Source of the DNA: an uncultured Candidatus Saccharibacteria bacterium
GTDB taxonomy: Bacteria > Patescibacteriota > Saccharimonadia > Saccharimonadales > Saccharimonadaceae
Direction: 5' to 3'
Length of the DNA stretch: 47,492 nt
NCBI GenBank assembly: GCA_938041555.1
Contig: CALIAC010000021.1
Coordinates: 1-47,492, forward strand
Shown here: piece by piece, positions 16,246-24,463 of the stretch
Numbering within the stretch: the stretch's first letter is position 1
How the letters are laid out: every line of letters starts with the position of its first letter
Notes under the pieces: model-generated
What the model was told of the DNA's origin: nothing
Databases searched by the model: none
Seen by the model: only the letters and a program-made list of their open reading frames with translations
Program-made: the position numbers and the translations under genes

Positions 16246-17310
16246 TTATTTGCGGCCAGAGAAGGGTGTAATCGCATCGCGACCAAGAGTAAGAGTCCGC
16301 GCAAAGATATCTGGATGGCCAGCTAGAATACTGTGCGTCGTATCGCCTAGCCAAGCCGTACGAACGTCACTCATTGGATGCTTAGTACTGACACGTTCTG
16401 CAAAGTTATGAACTTTTTTAAGTGTATTATCATTGAGTTCGCTGAGCTCTGGTGTAAATAGCGTCACTGGTGTACCTAGTGGTATTTTTGAGAATGCCTT
16501 ATCCAGATCATCTTCGAATCCAGGTTTTTCCATAGCCCCAACGTCTCGCATCATCACGAGTGGCGAAGGAGTCGGTAGCGTTTTGTCGGCACCTTCCAAC
16601 AGATCACCAGTCCAAACTTCCTTGGCTACAGGATCGTGTGATTGCGCAGTGTATCGCTTTTGATGACCCATTTCTCGAGCCTGTGCTGGAGCAATACGCC
16701 AGCTAAGTCGTTCGTGGATGCTTGGTGGATCGAATACGACAACTTCACTTAGCTTTGCTGCAGTTTCATTGCTCATCGTCGCAACGGCAGCTGGAGCAAG
16801 CCGCGCACCAAATGAGTTACCAAGAACAACCACTTCATCATAACTCTTGGTATATTTTTCAATGATTGGAGCAACTGCTTCACCTAGCGGTATGAAACTA
16901 CCAGTACGTGCCATCTCTTTAGCAATTGACGGTTTGAGTGCGCTCGACGGCAGTGTTAACGTATCTGGCATTGATACACCAGAATCGCGAGCAACGCTGT
17001 TGGCCATTTCCGTAATTTCAAGCTTCCCAGCAGGTGCTGTTTGATTACTCCATACCGAAGGGTTATAGAGAATTAAGGTGTCCGACTCACTGCCTTCATA
17101 GCTTGTCAGTGTCATAGCACCCTCACCTAATGCACAAGATACTTTAACTTGCTTGATCCTGTCCATATCCTGCTCGCGACCTTCATATGACTGTAGGCTC
17201 ATCAGCTTATTTGCCTGCGCCACCAACAGACCACCTCCATACTGACTGATTGTTACTGGTACACCCTGCGCACTGTAGTTTGGCGTTTTTCTTTCTCGTC
17301 TCAATGACAT
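16246..17310 (-). CDS. Putative alpha/beta-hydrolase, 354 residues
   Basis: A soluble protein with an alpha/beta-hydrolase core. The nucleophile elbow is GNSFGAR (Ser near residue 167) after the strand YDEVVVLGN, followed by a second strand VVVFDPPS. A late histidine occurs in DTTHSILAGHP. No signal peptide is obvious. The N-terminal ~140 residues are unusual and unassigned. An AGGA-type ribosome site precedes the ATG. It lies in a stretch of lower GC together with the next hydrolase and the GT2 gene. The substrate is unknown. Confidence 0.7.
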   Translation of the reverse strand: MSLRRERKTPNYSAQGVPVTISQYGGGLLVAQANKLMSLQSYEGREQDMDRIKQVKVSCALGEGAMTLTSYEGSESDTLILYNPSVWSNQTAPAGKLEITEMANSVARDSGVSMPDTLTLPSSALKPSIAKEMARTGSFIPLGEAVAPIIEKYTKSYDEVVVLGNSFGARLAPAAVATMSNETAAKLSEVVVFDPPSIHERLSWRIAPAQAREMGHQKRYTAQSHDPVAKEVWTGDLLEGADKTLPTPSPLVMMRDVGAMEKPGFEDDLDKAFSKIPLGTPVTLFTPELSELNDNTLKKVHNFAERVSTKHPMSDVRTAWLGDTTHSILAGHPDIFARTLTLGRDAITPFSGRK

Positions 17311-17439
17311 AGCTACTTTCCTATCTTTAACGGGTTAGGTCTATATGCTATACCAATCTTTTTATTTTGTCAAGTCATATTGAGCTAATTTGCGCAACGT
17401 TATTGCATATCATATGTACAGCAAAAATAGCACAGCAGC

Positions 17440-18312
17440 TTAGTAGACTTTTGCTTGATACGATGCCTCTTTCCTATTCTCTGCCTCTGTCGGATAATAT
17501 TCGATGGCTTCGAGATGTAATAAGTGCCCTGCACCTGGTGCTGTCACGAAGCGTCCTCGTGGCAATAATTCATGCATTATTTCTACCGCCTTGGCATTAA
17601 TAATATTATCTTTGTCGCCAATGATTACGGTTATTCGCTGCTGGGCTTCTTCTGACACGCCAAAAGTGTACGGATTTTGATTGTAGAGTAGTGTTGTCAA
17701 GATGTCAGAATCACGCAAGGTAAGTGTGTTTCTTTTGTATCGCTCTGATTCACGCAGCCACTGCCAGGCATCTTTTCGTCGTGTCTTGAGCCCTACAACC
17801 ATACGGATCCCTTGAGCAGACTTACTTGTGTATACATCCCAACCTAGCTTATCAGGTAGTTTATTCGATAGTCTTTGTAATGTATTGGCGATTCGCGACA
17901 TAGTTGGCGTAGGGCAAGCCAGCACGACCTTGATTTGTGATGGTAGCCAACCTATCCGCAATGCATGATATAACACCGACGAAGAAAAAGAATTACCGAT
18001 AATGAGATGTGGTGTTCTACCTAGTTGGTCAAGTGCACATAAGAGCCATTTGGCCAAGTCATCATATGTTTTGAAATGGGTGCGTACTGATCTACCATGC
18101 CCAGGTAGATCAAACACACACACTGCATATCCAGCACTCACATAGTGCTGAGCCAATGGCATCATATCAATCTTGCCGCCAGTTACTCCAGGAAAAATCA
18201 CCACCAAACGCTCTGCCATCATATTGCACTCAAACCAACAGATACCTTGCGATACTCGCTCACGGCAGCCCAGCTCTGCGTAAATTTGTTTTAGCGTTGA
18301 AATTTTATTCAT
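17440..18312 (-). CDS. Putative alpha/beta-hydrolase, 290 residues
   Basis: An alpha/beta-hydrolase of the lysophospholipase/BioH-like type. The oxyanion strand reads LVVIFPGVTGG, a second strand reads AVCVFDLPGHGRS, and the nucleophile Ser is in GNSFSSS, where the second Gly of GxSxG is replaced by Ser. The acid is probably in IIGDKDNII and the histidine in GAGHLLHLE. Codon use and base composition are more AT-rich than the flanking high-GC genes. It is divergent from the GT2 gene with only 20 bases between start codons, which share an overlapping -10 element. The substrate is unknown. Confidence 0.8.
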   Translation of the reverse strand: MNKISTLKQIYAELGCRERVSQGICWFECNMMAERLVVIFPGVTGGKIDMMPLAQHYVSAGYAVCVFDLPGHGRSVRTHFKTYDDLAKWLLCALDQLGRTPHLIIGNSFSSSVLYHALRIGWLPSQIKVVLACPTPTMSRIANTLQRLSNKLPDKLGWDVYTSKSAQGIRMVVGLKTRRKDAWQWLRESERYKRNTLTLRDSDILTTLLYNQNPYTFGVSEEAQQRITVIIGDKDNIINAKAVEIMHELLPRGRFVTAPGAGHLLHLEAIEYYPTEAENRKEASYQAKVY

Positions 18313-18332
18313 TTCTCTATTATACTAGGTTT
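18313..18332. promoter_or_regulatory. Symmetric bidirectional promoter
   Basis: The 20 bases between two divergent ATGs hold TATACT (18321-18326, plus) and TATAAT (18324-18319, minus), overlapping by four bases. Each is exactly 6 bases from its start codon. Both transcripts should be leaderless, and polymerases cannot occupy both sites at once. Confidence 0.65.
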
Positions 18333-19082
18333 ATGAAAATTAGCATCATTATTCCTTGCAAAAACGAAGCCGGTGTAGTAGAGTGCCTGCTTGAAGCATT
18401 AGTCAGACAGTCTCGAGTAGCTGACGAAATAATTGTAGTTGACTCACACAGCACCGATACGACAGTTGAACGTTCTCAACAGTACGCTAATAAGCTCCCT
18501 CTAACTATTATTAAGGCTGACAAACCAGGGGCTGCACATGCTCGAAACGCTGGTGCAGCAGTGGCAACAGGCGATATGTTAATCTTTATGGATGCCGACC
18601 TCATCCCAGATGCGGAGTTTTTGGCAGATTTTGAGGTGCAAGTTACGAAGCATCTTTTTGTGGCTGGGGGGTTTTCTCAGCAAATGAAGTCCAAAAAAAT
18701 AACTATTCGACTTGGCGCAAGCTTTATGGTTGGCTATATGCGGCTAATGGCTCACACGCCGTGGCCAATTGGCTTTAGCTGTTTATATGCTACGCGTCAA
18801 GCATTTCAAACAATTAACGGTTTCGACCCTGAGCTTTTTATTATGGAGGATTATGATTTTGTGCTCAAGGCAAAGCGAGCTGGTTATAAAATTGGCATCA
18901 TCAAAACCAATTGTCAATCATCCGACCGACGCTATCGTGAACAAGATTTTAAACAAGGATTACGCGGTATCTATGGCGAACTCTATCGTTATACTCACGG
19001 ATTACGCATCACTAAGCCGATCTACCGCTATGATATGGGCGGCGGCACAACCACTGACATCGAGAAGGACTCCACATCGTGA
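18333..19082 (+). CDS. GT2-family glycosyltransferase
   Basis: A 249-residue GT-A fold, GT2 family enzyme that uses nucleotide-diphospho sugars. MKISIIIPCKNEAGVVECLL begins the nucleotide-binding fold, ADEIIVVDSHSTDTT carries the first Asp, and DMLIFMDADLIPD contains the DXD metal site. The acceptor/base region reads FIMEDYDFVLKAKRAG (the ED motif). There is no convincing membrane anchor. The gene overlaps the xth gene by GTGA. It probably acts on a lipid-linked or surface glycan. Confidence 0.9.
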   Translation: MKISIIIPCKNEAGVVECLLEALVRQSRVADEIIVVDSHSTDTTVERSQQYANKLPLTIIKADKPGAAHARNAGAAVATGDMLIFMDADLIPDAEFLADFEVQVTKHLFVAGGFSQQMKSKKITIRLGASFMVGYMRLMAHTPWPIGFSCLYATRQAFQTINGFDPELFIMEDYDFVLKAKRAGYKIGIIKTNCQSSDRRYREQDFKQGLRGIYGELYRYTHGLRITKPIYRYDMGGGTTTDIEKDSTS

Positions 19083-19903
19083 ATCTCTACTCCTGGAACG
19101 TCAACGGCATTCGTGCGGTAATTAATAAGGGCGAGTTTGCCCGCTTTATGGCGGCGCACAGCCCCGATATTCTATGCCTGCAAGAGACGAAAGCGCAGCG
19201 CCAGCAGGTAGAACTTGACCTGCCGGGCTACCACGAGCACTTTTATAGCGCAGCCAAGAAGGGCTATAGCGGCACGGCAGTCTTTAGCAAAACCGCACCG
19301 CTGCAGTGGCGCGATGGCCTGCCGGCTGAGTTGGTAGAGCAGTTCCAGCTGGCGGCCGATAGCTACGGCAGCCCAAATGATGAAGGCCGCGTCATTACAG
19401 CGGAGTTTGCCAGCTTTTGGCTGGTGACCTGCTACACACCCAATAGCAAGGGGGACTTAAGCCGACTTACCCTGCGCGCCCAGGCCTGGGACCCGTGCAT
19501 GCTGGCCTACCTACAGGGGCTGGAGGCTGGCCAGTACGGCCCGACCAAGCCGGTGCTCTACTGCGGGGATATGAACGTCGCCCACCAGCCGATAGACCTT
19601 GCCAACCCACGCGCCAACCGGGGCAAGCATGGCTTTACAGACGAAGAGCGCGCTGGCTTCCAGCATTACCTAGACGCTGGCTTTGTGGATACCTTCCGCG
19701 CCGCTCACCCCGGCCAAACCGATGCCTACACCTGGTGGACACACTGGGCCAACGCCCGGACCCGCAACGTGGGCTGGCGGATCGACTACTGGCTAGCATC
19801 ACGCGCAATCGCCCCGCACATCACCAGCGCCCGCATCCACGCCAGCCAAATGGGCAGCGACCACTGCCCGGTTAGTATTACGCTGGATGAGCCAATAGTG
19901 TAA
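19079..19903 (+). CDS. xthA: Exodeoxyribonuclease III (AP endonuclease)
   Basis: An Xth/ExoIII-type enzyme that cleaves abasic sites in base-excision repair. The length of 274 residues is typical. The motifs include LYSWNVNGIRA, DILCLQETKA (metal-binding Glu), VLYCGDMNVAH (Asp/Asn pair), WRIDYWLAS and the final GSDHCPV with the catalytic His. The start is a GTG that overlaps the GT2 stop (GTGA), so the two are coupled. GC content rises sharply at this gene compared with the three upstream, so it probably belongs to the native background. Confidence 0.95.
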   Translation: MNLYSWNVNGIRAVINKGEFARFMAAHSPDILCLQETKAQRQQVELDLPGYHEHFYSAAKKGYSGTAVFSKTAPLQWRDGLPAELVEQFQLAADSYGSPNDEGRVITAEFASFWLVTCYTPNSKGDLSRLTLRAQAWDPCMLAYLQGLEAGQYGPTKPVLYCGDMNVAHQPIDLANPRANRGKHGFTDEERAGFQHYLDAGFVDTFRAAHPGQTDAYTWWTHWANARTRNVGWRIDYWLASRAIAPHITSARIHASQMGSDHCPVSITLDEPIV

Positions 19904-19933
19904 GACTAGGGGGGCGCGATAAACACGCAAACC

Positions 19934-19962
19934 TTGACGCACCCCTCATATATTGATATATA
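19934..19962 (+). promoter_or_regulatory. Strong sigma70-type promoter, copy 2
   Basis: TTGACG, a 17-base spacer and TATATA, with the region 19945-19977 nearly identical to 13317-13349. It begins about 30 bases after the xthA stop and should drive the small structured transcript that follows. Confidence 0.75.
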
Positions 19963-20022
19963 TATATTAGCTTCTCGTCATCCGGCGAGAGGTGAACTCA
20001 AAAAGGAGGGGAGGTGACAGTC

Positions 20023-20055
20023 ATGAGCTTCCTCCTCGGTGGAAGTGGATCCTAG
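20023..20055 (+). CDS. Possible 10-residue peptide MSFLLGGSGS
   Basis: An ATG lies 8 bases after a purine-rich tract that reads as a very strong ribosome site, and it opens a 10-codon frame ending in TAG. The frame sits in a structured transcript that can sequester the ribosome site. It may be a true leader peptide or an accident of a purine-rich RNA stem. Confidence 0.3.
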   Translation: MSFLLGGSGS

Positions 20056-20125
20056 CTGGTCAGCAGAGGGTGCGCAGGCACACGTTTGCGCACCCTCTGC
20101 GCTCTAATCCTCCCGTCTCCTTCTT

Positions 20126-20193
20126 GCCCAACCTAGTCGTCAGCACTTACTCTCATAGAGTATGGAGAGCTCCTAGGTTGGGCTTTTCTTTTT
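20126..20193 (+). terminator. Terminator of the small transcript
   Basis: GCCCAACCTAG pairs with CTAGGTTGGGC around an inner ACTCT/AGAGT hairpin and is followed by TTTTCTTTTT. The layout of long stem with inner hairpin resembles the element that closes the other twin-promoter unit. Confidence 0.8.
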
Positions 20194-20336
20194 CGCGTTT
20201 TTTCACTCACCACAGGCTATGTCCTTATCCACCTCAGTTATAGGCCGCTCAATCCATTCCACTGCTTAGCAGCAAGGGAGATACTACCGGGCAGAGATAC
20301 ATAGCACACACTCTCACTTCGCGGTATAATAGCTCT

Positions 20337-20396
20337 ATGCTGAGTATTTTCTCTCTGTATTATCTCCGCCCGCTAGAGCGAGGTGACTGCGCATGA
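20337..20396 (+). CDS. 19-codon upstream ORF coupled to next gene
   Basis: TATAAT (20325-20330) ends exactly 6 bases before this ATG, the same spacing as at other leaderless genes. The frame (MLSIFSLYYLRPLERGDCA) ends in a TGA that overlaps the ATG of the 265-residue gene (ATGA). Translation of that gene may therefore depend on this leaderless peptide frame. AGCGAGGTGA within it is also the ribosome site for the downstream gene. Confidence 0.5.
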   Translation: MLSIFSLYYLRPLERGDCA

Positions 20397-21190
20397 ACAC
20401 CCCCTACTGGCAGCAGCAAACGCCGGCCAAACCGCTCTACCCAGACATCGCCTGGAACAAGCCGCAGCAGCGGGCGCAAGCGGGCAAGCTGGGTATTATT
20501 GGCGGCAACCGGCTAAGCTTTCGCGCTATCGAGCATAGCTATACTACTGCACTCACTACAGGGGTAGGGCAGGCACGCGTCGTGCTGCCAGATGCCTTGC
20601 GTGGCACTATTCCTGCCAGCGTGACAGATACGATTTTTGCCGCAAGCAACAGCAGCGGCAGCTTGGGTAGCGAAGCCTGGCCAGAGCTGCAAGCCCTCAC
20701 TAGCTGGGCTGACGCACTCCTCCTCATCGGCGACGCTGGCCGCAACAGCCAGACTGCCATTGTCTATGAAAAGCTCGTAAGCCACACCACCACACCACTC
20801 ATTATCAGCCGCGATGCGGTCGACTTGCTTATGCCAAGCGCCCCACAACTTGCCAGTCAGTCAAACATCCTCATTGTCGCCTCATTCTCGCAAGTCCAAA
20901 AGCTGCTGCGCACGCTGTACTACCCCAAGATCCTCACCTTCCGCATGCCGCTCCTCCAGCTAGTCGAGACACTACACAAGTTTACCATCACCTATCCACT
21001 GACCCTTGCCACCTTCCACGCCGACACTATCCTCATTGCTCAGCGCGGCACCGTCACGTCAACACCGTGGTCGCAGCCAATGGCGCTCTGGCAGGGCACT
21101 GTGCCAACGCGCATCGCCGCCTATACCATGTGGAACCCAGCGACACCCCTCCAGGCAGCAACGGCTAGCTTGCTAGATGGGAAGGAGTAG
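20393..21190 (+). CDS. Ribokinase-fold (NnrD/YjeF-like) hypothetical protein
   Basis: A 265-residue protein whose N-terminal half resembles the ADP-dependent NAD(P)H-hydrate dehydratase (YjeF C-terminal) fold. It has GKLGIIGGNRLSFRAIEHSY in place of the GxVLVIGGS strand, then ADALLLIGDAG and TPLIISRDAVDLL. The catalytic anion-hole motif GTGD/GSGD is missing from the C-terminal half, so dehydratase or kinase activity is doubtful. It may be a degenerate or repurposed relative. It starts inside the overlapping stop of a short upstream frame. The fold assignment is from pattern only. Confidence 0.6.
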   Translation: MNTPYWQQQTPAKPLYPDIAWNKPQQRAQAGKLGIIGGNRLSFRAIEHSYTTALTTGVGQARVVLPDALRGTIPASVTDTIFAASNSSGSLGSEAWPELQALTSWADALLLIGDAGRNSQTAIVYEKLVSHTTTPLIISRDAVDLLMPSAPQLASQSNILIVASFSQVQKLLRTLYYPKILTFRMPLLQLVETLHKFTITYPLTLATFHADTILIAQRGTVTSTPWSQPMALWQGTVPTRIAAYTMWNPATPLQAATASLLDGKE

Positions 21191-22437
21191 ATATTAGGTA
21201 TCGGCTCCGGAGCTTTTGTTATGGCTATCTGCGATTCTCTTCTTTATCTTTTTAGCTAGTGAAGGGAAGTATAAGTGTGTTCACGGCCTAAAGCTCAAAC
21301 AACATTTCTATGATCTGCTTTTTGCTTGAATGACAAACGACAGGTATATTCAAGCACGATAAATACACCGATGAGACCATCTCAAGTAGTAGGATTTTTA
21401 TCCTACCCAAATCAAAGCCGAAAGGGGAGGGCGAAAAAAGGGATGTGCACGCTATATGCAGCGCCATTATTATGTTGTTCGTTTTTTGTGTTCAGATCAT
21501 ACGAAGCACAAATCATGAACAAATGTTTGCGTCACATGAGCCCACGACCTCTGTTATTCTGATGGACAAAAAAGTAGCACAAGCATAAAACACCACCAAG
21601 CGCTATACCAAAACTCTCCTATTGCATGGTGTGCTATATTTGCATGAATGTCGGTATTATATATCTTATTTATAGAACGGAAATAGCACGTTTCTACCGG
21701 AAATCAAGTACTCATATCATGTTTTGCGGTAATATTTAGCTCATCGGTCATAGCAGATCGCCTATTTTCTCTTGCACTATAGAGTAAAAAGCAGATGAGT
21801 AGTATATTTGTTCGCCCTAGTTTGTGCGCTCCGTCAACCATGATACATGAGTAATGAGCGTGTTCAGTGCATCCTCATACTGCTCTCTTTGTTTTGTGTG
21901 TTGCTACGCAGCCCCCACCTTATTCAGCAAGTAGAAACCACCGTCTCAGCCTGTATTAAAAGTCTATGTCGCATGGTGAGTAATCTCGCTCATCTATCTG
22001 GGGATAGAATCGGGTGGGTATAGATGGAATATCTTGAGGAAACCATTGAATACCGTTATCCTTAGCAACTATGCCCGCAGAAGCTAACTACGGCCTATAT
22101 TAAGCCTCTATCGAGTAGGGGCGTAAATGATCTAGCTACTCGTGCCACTATCCAGAACCCGCGATGTAAAATACATATTTATGCTGCCTTTCTCTATTCT
22201 TCTAGCAAAATATATACCGCCACTGACTAACATAGAGCACCACCAGAACAGACAGATTGCACTCACAATGCGCGGCTAGCCCCCTTAAAGAGCGGGTGAG
22301 AGGAAGGGTAGAGAAGCTTAATACGTCTCATCAGAGTAACTCTCACTCCACAATCCCACAAATGAGACCAATCAAAAAGAAAAGAGGACGCGCAGCTTAT
22401 ATTGGGTCAATGATTTACTCTCAAAAACCAAACCAAT
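21191..22437. other. Gene-poor AT-rich interval
   Basis: About 1.25 kb without a convincing gene on either strand. Open frames are short, lack ribosome sites and show no recognisable protein character. Small hairpins occur (for example GTAGGA/TCCTAC near 21389-21406). I find no tRNA, RNase P, 4.5S or tmRNA hallmark. It may be decayed coding DNA or hold an RNA I cannot recognise. Confidence 0.5.
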
Positions 22438-22472
22438 AAAAATCACCCGTCCATGCAAAACGGGTGATTTTT
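22438..22472. terminator. Terminator of the LPXTG protein gene
   Basis: AAAAATCACCCG and CGGGTGATTTTT form a 12-bp stem with A and T runs on opposite sides. It lies 21 bases beyond the stop of the surface-protein gene. Confidence 0.88.
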
Positions 22473-22493
22473 GGGTTATCCGCAAACGGTTAT

Positions 22494-23729
22494 TTATTTG
22501 CGGTGGCGGCTTACGTAGTAAGCGGCACCTGCAGCAGTGAGGCTACCAATACCAGCCAGCGGCAGGAGGGTACCGCCCAAGCCGGTGTGTGGCAACTCAA
22601 CTACTGAAGGAGGAGTTTGCTCACACTTCGACATGTCGGTGGTGTAGTCATTGCTTACTTCGTTGCGGCGAACTTCGACGATCTTCTTGTCAGAGATGCG
22701 GCAGACCTTGACCTTGTCGCAGTCGGCGGTGTTCTTTGAGTGCTTCTTCTCGTCGAATTCTTTTTCCTTGATGGTGACAATAGCACCAGTCTTCAGCTCA
22801 CAGACCTTCATCTTGTCGCAGTCTTTGACGTTCTTTGAGTGCTTCGTAGCGTCAAATTCGCTTTCTTTGATAGTGATGATGGTGCTGCTGCTCAGCTCAC
22901 ATACCTGGATGCTTGGCTGAGGTGTTACCTTGATAACAACCTGGCAGTCCTGGCTGGTCTTCTCAACGTTGGTGCTACCACCTTCGTTGCCAACTACAGT
23001 CATCTTAACGGTGTATGTGCCTTCCTTGGCGTAAGTGTGACGAACGGTTGCGCCGCCGGTGGCAGTCTTGCCGTCACCAAAGTCGTACTTGTACGTAGCA
23101 ACCTTTGCACCTTCCTTGGCAGTTGCCTTGGCGGTGAATTGGTACTCGTTGCGCGAAACCTGGGTAGCTTGCAATGCGTCGCAGGTCAGGCTTGGCTTAG
23201 CTGGTGGGGGAGTTGGGGTGCCCCAGATAGGGTTACCACAGTCCTTAATAACACCAGCGATAAACTTACCGTTGTTGTCGAACCATGCATAAACGCTAAA
23301 GGTTGTCTTGCCCAAGATGAAGCTATCACCGGTTGGGTACTGGTAGTAGGTGTGGCCACCAGCGGTGCGCTGACCTTCTGGCTTCTTTTGGTTGGTGCCA
23401 GCTTTGGCCTGCAGGGTGCGGGCACCAGTAGCGACAACACGACCACCAACAGTCACGTTGCCGTTCGCATCAACTGTACCTTCTTGCATGTTGGCACCGT
23501 TGATCATCTGCTCGGTAATACCGAACTGGCTGTACAGCTGACGGATCTCTGTACGCTTCGTGTAAGTGCTGCGCAGGGTCTGCACGTCCTTTGTGCCGCA
23601 CTCTACAACATTAAAATTGCTACAACCTGCTGAGATCGCTGCCGATGCTGGCTGCGCTACCCACAGGCCACCGATTGCTGCGCCAGCGACTACGCCAAGT
23701 GCAACAAACGATTTTGCTAGTTTGTTCAT
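22494..23729 (-). CDS. LPXTG-anchored surface protein with PKD domain
   Basis: A 411-residue secreted and wall-anchored protein. A signal peptide spans residues 1-30 (ending QPASA before AISAGC). A PKD-type beta domain follows around residues 195-270 (YKYDFGDGK, RHTYAKEGTYTVKM). Next come three tandem repeats of about 33 residues with Cys-bounded units (VCELSSSTIITIKE, VCELKTGAIVTIKE, VCRISDKKIVEVRR; about 276-369). The C-terminus is a sorting signal: LPHTG at 379-383, a hydrophobic helix, then RHRK. A sortase gene lies 0.7 kb away on the other side of tRNA-Leu. The GAGGAGG ribosome site and a TTGACA promoter suggest high expression. Confidence 0.92.
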   Translation of the reverse strand: MNKLAKSFVALGVVAGAAIGGLWVAQPASAAISAGCSNFNVVECGTKDVQTLRSTYTKRTEIRQLYSQFGITEQMINGANMQEGTVDANGNVTVGGRVVATGARTLQAKAGTNQKKPEGQRTAGGHTYYQYPTGDSFILGKTTFSVYAWFDNNGKFIAGVIKDCGNPIWGTPTPPPAKPSLTCDALQATQVSRNEYQFTAKATAKEGAKVATYKYDFGDGKTATGGATVRHTYAKEGTYTVKMTVVGNEGGSTNVEKTSQDCQVVIKVTPQPSIQVCELSSSTIITIKESEFDATKHSKNVKDCDKMKVCELKTGAIVTIKEKEFDEKKHSKNTADCDKVKVCRISDKKIVEVRRNEVSNDYTTDMSKCEQTPPSVVELPHTGLGGTLLPLAGIGSLTAAGAAYYVSRHRK

Positions 23730-23767
23730 TTGTTTTCCTCCTCGTCATTATTAGACGTTATGTGTTG

Positions 23768-23796
23768 AGATTATCATGTCCTTTATTTTTTGTCAA
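23768..23796 (-). promoter_or_regulatory. Promoter of the LPXTG protein gene
   Basis: On the minus strand a consensus TTGACA (23796-23791) precedes TAATCT at 17 bases, or GATAAT at 15. An untranslated leader of about 35 bases with GAGGAGG follows. Between here and tRNA-Leu (about 390 bases) I see no gene. Confidence 0.55.
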
Positions 23797-24184
23797 CAAT
23801 ACTTTTTCATATATTGTGCTTATGCTTAAACCGATATTTTTTCACTTCTGTTCTATCATAAGATACACAATACTGCCACTGTTATATAGCAGTTGTAAGC
23901 AAGCGATGTTCGATGGTGTCGTACTTGCAAACATACAGCGTACGTTCTGTACTTTCTCCTGTTGCGTGGAAATGTAATTTTCTTGGCTTTTTGACCGTAT
24001 TTTCTCGAGCCTGTTTATCGCTAGTTGTCTAGTCGTTTAGGATGGGCGAGCAGTCGTATTGAATGAGGAGAATGACCGCTTAGGTATATCTCCGTAGAGC
24101 CCTGCACGAGAGGCTAGCCAAGTGCGGTGCAATCTGCTATACTTGCAGAAGTTGCAGGATAGGGCTGCAATTGATCTTACTCGC

Positions 24185-24271
24185 GCCGCGGTGGTGGAAT
24201 TGGTAGACACGTCAGACTCAAAATCTGATGTCCACTCGGACGTGCCGGTTCAAGTCCGGCCCGCGGTACCA
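24185..24271 (+). tRNA. tRNA-Leu (anticodon CAA)
   Basis: An 87-base class II tRNA with a long variable arm (TGTCCACTCGGACG). Acceptor arms GCCGCGG and CCGCGGT pair, and CCA is encoded. The anticodon stem CAGA/TCTG encloses CTCAAAA, giving CAA, which reads TTG. The T-arm contains GGTTCAAGTCC. A TATACT -10 (24138-24143) lies about 40 bases upstream. Confidence 0.95.
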
Positions 24272-24293
24272 GTGTTTATTCAGCTGTTTTCCG

Positions 24294-24328
24294 AAAAATA
24301 AGCCGTAAGTGTCGGCTTATTTTTTTAT
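24294..24328 (+). terminator. Terminator after tRNA-Leu
   Basis: AAATAAGCCG and CGGCTTATTT form a 10-bp stem followed by TTTTATT, ending the tRNA transcript. Confidence 0.88.
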
Positions 24329-24463
24329 TGATGACTCTTGCTGTCTGTTTATGCCTGTCTCGAGAGTGTAGGCACGGGCAAGCAGTCTCTTATCCAAAAT
24401 AGGCCTTGAAACGCAAGCAATATATTGGTATATCAAAGCTAATATTGTATACTGTAAGTAGTT

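Larger units (their letters stand above)
19967..20193 (+). ncRNA. Candidate structured small RNA (~220 nt)
   Basis: Bounded by a strong promoter and a terminator. A 5' hairpin is formed by TCTCG/CGAGA. A purine tract AAGGAGGGGAGG (20003-20014) can pair either with CCTCCT just downstream or with CCTCCC-GT-CTCCTT (20109-20122). A perfect 14-bp hairpin follows (20063-20076 with 20087-20100). The last stem (20126-20136 with 20173-20183) ends in TTTTCTTTTT. It may be a stand-alone regulatory RNA or a leader for the 10-residue peptide inside it. It does not match RNase P, 4.5S or tmRNA hallmarks that I know. Confidence 0.5.

Noticed and set aside
19905..19946. Terminator for xthA (GGGGGGCGCG with CGCACCCC)
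   Set aside because: The arms can pair, but no T-run follows and the 3' arm overlaps the spacer of the strong promoter, so the terminator call is not safe.
22076..22112. Possible tmRNA tag frame (GCAGAAGCTAACTACGG, reading AEANYGLY then stop) in the gene-poor interval
   Set aside because: It resembles an ssrA tag, but no tRNA-like ends, T-arm or CCA-flanking stem can be found within 300 bases on either side.
21191..22437. RNase P RNA or 4.5S RNA in the gene-poor interval
   Set aside because: The hallmark blocks (GAGGAAAGTCCGGGC for RNase P; GGAAGGAAGCAG for 4.5S) are absent on both strands.
22257..22439. 60-codon basic frame before the terminator at 22438
   Set aside because: It has no ribosome site or promoter, and its composition could be chance; convergent placement with the terminator alone is not support.
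22839..23633. 264-codon frame opposite the LPXTG protein gene
   Set aside because: It is the antisense of a clearly coding gene with signal peptide and LPXTG signal, and has no promoter or ribosome site.
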